Of a DNA stretch of 28,849 nt, positions 26,829 through 28,849 are shown one piece after another. A model generated the notes under the pieces. That model did no database searches. It was not told the DNA's origin and saw nothing but the letters and a program-made list of their open reading frames with translations. Position numbers and translations under genes: made by a program. Source of the DNA: DASTQL01 sp035761805 (lineage in GTDB: Bacteria > Actinomycetota > Actinomycetes > Jiangellales > Jiangellaceae); the NCBI GenBank assembly GCA_035761805.1, contig DASTQL010000004.1, positions 1-28,849 of the forward strand. The letters are read 5' to 3'. Within the stretch, counting starts at the first letter, position 1. Each line of letters begins with the position of its first letter.

Positions 26829-28633
26829 TTGCGCCGCTCGTCGGGGATCACGCCGTGACGCGGGCCGAGGGGTTCGGCCGCCCGGGCGGCATCGGAGGGG
26901 ACGACGTCGATGCCGGCCTCCTTGCGCTGGTGCTCGGTGATGGGCGTGGGGGCCCCGGTCAGTGGGTCGAAGCCGCCCCCGGTCTTGGGAAAGGCGATGA
27001 CCTCCCGCAGCGAGTCCGCCCCGGCGAGCAGCATGCAGATGCGGTCCCAGCCGAAGGCGATCCCGCCGTGCGGTGGCGGGCCGTAGCCGAACGCCTCCAG
27101 GAGGAAGCCGAACTTCTCCTCGGCCTCCTCCTCGGAGATCCCCAGCACGTCGAAGACCCGCTGCTGCATCTCCGCCCGGTGCACACGGATGGACCCGCCG
27201 CCGATCTCGTGACCGTTGCAGACGATGTCGTACGCCCAGGCGAGGGCCTTGCCCGGCGACTCGTGGAAGGAGTCCGCCCACTCGGCGTTGGGCGAGGTGA
27301 AGGGGTGGTGGACGGCGTTCCACCGCTCGCCCTCCACGTCCCACTCGAACATCGGGGCGTCGACGACCCACACGAAGGCCCACTCGCCCTCGGCCACCAG
27401 GCCGCAGCGCCGACCGATCTCCAGCCGGGTGGCCCCCAGCAGGTAGCGGGCGGCGCCGGGCTCGCCGGCGGCGAAGAAGACGCAGTCGCCCGGGGCCGCT
27501 CCCGTGGCCTCCACCAAGCCGGCCCGCTCCTGGTCGGACAGGTTCTTGGCGACCGGTCCGCCCAGGGTTCCGTCGTCGCCACCGACCAGGACGTACGCGA
27601 GCCCCTTGGCGCCACGAGCTCTCGCCCAGTCCTGCCAGCCGTCGAGCTCCTTGCGGGTCTGGCCCGCCCCCCCGGGCATCACCACCGCCCCGACGTACGG
27701 CGCCTGGAACACGCGGAAGGGCGTCGCGGCGAAGTAGTCGGTCAGCTCCACGAGCTCGCAGCCGAAGCGCAGGTCGGGCTTGTCCGAGCCGTAGCGGGCC
27801 ATCGCCTCGGCGTACGTCATCCGCGGCACCGGCCGCGGCAGCTCGTGCCCGGCGACCTCCCGCCACAGGACCGCGACCACCTCCTCGCCGACCTCGATGA
27901 CGTCGTCCTGCTCCACGAAGGACATCTCCACGTCGAGCTGGGTGAACTCCGGCTGCCGATCGGCCCGGAAGTCCTCGTCGCGGTAGCACCGCGCGATCTG
28001 GTAGTAGCGCTCGATGCCGCTGACCATGAGCAGCTGCTTGAACAGCTGGGGGGACTGCGGCAACGCGTACCAGTGGCCGGGCTGGAGCCGGGCCGGGACC
28101 AGGAAGTCCCGGGCCCCCTCCGGCGTCGAGCGGGTCAGCGTCGGTGTCTCGATCTCGACGAAGTCCCGCGCGTGCAGCACCTCGCGGGCGATCCGGTTGA
28201 CCCGGCTGCGCATCCGCAGCGCCCGGGCCGGGCCCGGACGCCGCAGGTCGAGGTAGCGGTAGCGCAGGCGCAGGTCCTCCCCGACTCCCGACTCGCCCGG
28301 GTGCTCGTCCACCTGGAACGGCAAGGGCGCGGACTCGCTGAGTACCTCGAGCCCGTTGGCCACCACCTCCACCTCCCCGGTCGGGAGCTGGGGATTCTCG
28401 TTGCCCTCCGGTCGGCGCGACACCCTCCCGGCCACCCGCACGCAGTACTCGCTGCGCAGCCCGTGGGCGACCGCCTCGTCGCGGACAACGACCTGGGCGG
28501 TCCCGGACGCGTCGCGAAGGTCGAGGAAGGCGACGCCGCCGTGGTCGCGGCGGCGGGCGATCCAGCCGGTGAGCACGACGGTCTCGCCGACGTCCGTGGC
28601 CCGTAGCGCCCCGGCCTGGTGGGTGCGGATCAC
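26825..28633 (-). CDS. aspS: Aspartyl-tRNA synthetase (possibly non-discriminating)
   Basis: Class IIb synthetase of 602 residues. The N-terminal OB-fold anticodon domain (about 1-110) contains LTGWIARRRDHGGVAFLDLRD. Class II motif 2 is YRDEDFRADRQPEFTQLD near residue 216; the bacterial GAD insertion (about 290-430) includes LAYVLVGGDDGTLGG; motif 3 is AFGWDRICMLLAG near 526. A histidine in RRRDHGG and a glycine in RPEGNENPQ match positions associated with relaxed tRNA-Asp/tRNA-Asn specificity in Pseudomonas and Mycobacterium, suggesting that it also makes Asp-tRNA-Asn for GatCAB. The GTG at 28633 overlaps the hisS stop as GTGA. Its TAG stop overlaps the convergent MMPL stop in CTAG. Confidence 0.97.
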   Translation of the reverse strand: MIRTHQAGALRATDVGETVVLTGWIARRRDHGGVAFLDLRDASGTAQVVVRDEAVAHGLRSEYCVRVAGRVSRRPEGNENPQLPTGEVEVVANGLEVLSESAPLPFQVDEHPGESGVGEDLRLRYRYLDLRRPGPARALRMRSRVNRIAREVLHARDFVEIETPTLTRSTPEGARDFLVPARLQPGHWYALPQSPQLFKQLLMVSGIERYYQIARCYRDEDFRADRQPEFTQLDVEMSFVEQDDVIEVGEEVVAVLWREVAGHELPRPVPRMTYAEAMARYGSDKPDLRFGCELVELTDYFAATPFRVFQAPYVGAVVMPGGAGQTRKELDGWQDWARARGAKGLAYVLVGGDDGTLGGPVAKNLSDQERAGLVEATGAAPGDCVFFAAGEPGAARYLLGATRLEIGRRCGLVAEGEWAFVWVVDAPMFEWDVEGERWNAVHHPFTSPNAEWADSFHESPGKALAWAYDIVCNGHEIGGGSIRVHRAEMQQRVFDVLGISEEEAEEKFGFLLEAFGYGPPPHGGIAFGWDRICMLLAGADSLREVIAFPKTGGGFDPLTGAPTPITEHQRKEAGIDVVPSDAARAAEPLGPRHGVIPDERRN

Positions 28634-28849
28634 GTGAGCTTCTCCTGCAGGTGGGTGACGACGTCGGCCAGCGGTACGGCCGACTGCTCGCCGGTGGACA
28701 GGTCCTTGACCTGGACGACGTCTGCCGCCAGGTCGCGCTCGCCGAGGACGAGCGCGTAGCGCGCCCCGGACCGGTCGGCAGCCTTCATCGCGCCCTTGAG
28801 CCCGCGGCCGTCGACGGCCAGGTCGGCTCCCACGCCGGCCCGCCGCAGC
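28630..28849 (-). CDS. hisS: Histidyl-tRNA synthetase, C-terminal part (cut by window edge)
   Basis: About 72 C-terminal residues of HisRS, the 5' part lying beyond base 28849. The visible sequence, from LRRAGVGADL through GRGLKGAMKAADRSGARYAL and LVLGERDLAADVVQVKDL to THLQEKL, is the class IIa anticodon-binding domain typical of HisRS. An internal GTG occurs at 28833 but the frame is open to the edge with conserved residues upstream, so that is not the start. The gene is translationally coupled to aspS by a GTGA overlap; hisS-aspS pairing is common in bacteria. Confidence 0.95.
   Translation of the reverse strand, partial: LRRAGVGADLAVDGRGLKGAMKAADRSGARYALVLGERDLAADVVQVKDLSTGEQSAVPLADVVTHLQEKLT

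Noticed and set aside
25128..27989. A 953-codon minus-strand frame opposite the MMPL gene and overlapping aspS
   Set aside because: Shadow frame; the plus-strand MMPL protein has both GxxxDY motifs and clear membrane helices, and the aspS frame is the conserved one.
24341..28606. A 1421-codon open frame on the plus strand across rarA, MMPL and aspS
   Set aside because: It runs out of frame through the MMPL gene and antisense to rarA and aspS; composition is low-complexity and no family motif appears.

Overview
This is a high-GC housekeeping segment of an actinomycete chromosome. The evidence is the strong GC bias, frequent GTG starts, BldD, the actinobacterial-type integration host factor (mIHF), and a gene order I recall as conserved in Streptomyces and relatives. 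The genus cannot be fixed from the window. I see no mobile element, CRISPR array, rRNA, tRNA or phage gene, and I did not find a clear, previously undescribed multi-gene system.

Layout. (1) 1-10424, minus strand: the pyrimidine operon pyrR-pyrB-pyrC-(membrane protein)-carA-carB-pyrD-pyrF, followed by mihF and the 5' part of gmk. Together these encode all steps from glutamine/bicarbonate to UMP. The pyrR leader carries a good PyrR-binding loop whose lower helix covers the Shine-Dalgarno sequence. (2) 10425-10550: a compact divergent control region between pyrR and bldD, with back-to-back promoters, a BldD-like operator on the bldD start region and a nested palindrome. (3) 10551-11051, plus strand: bldD, the c-di-GMP-responsive developmental repressor. 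(4) 11070-23096, minus strand: a tightly packed run of DUF948, a DUF6167-like gene, alaS, ruvX, mltG, aroE, a prepilin peptidase, aroC, aroK, aroB, aroQ, an M24 aminopeptidase, efp and nusB. It joins translation and transcription factors, cell-wall synthesis and five shikimate-pathway enzymes. (5) 23172-24551, minus: rarA, divergent from (6) 24627-26828, plus: an MMPL/RND transporter. This converges on (7) 26825-28849, minus: aspS and the 3' end of hisS.

The segment is very compact. At least eight same-strand junctions are four-base GTGA start/stop overlaps, two are TGATG, and the convergent MMPL/aspS pair shares one palindromic CTAG that supplies both stop codons. The longest stretch without a gene is about 172 bases (10379-10550), so no gap exceeds 300 bases. 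The most informative non-coding DNA is that pyrR-bldD intergenic region.
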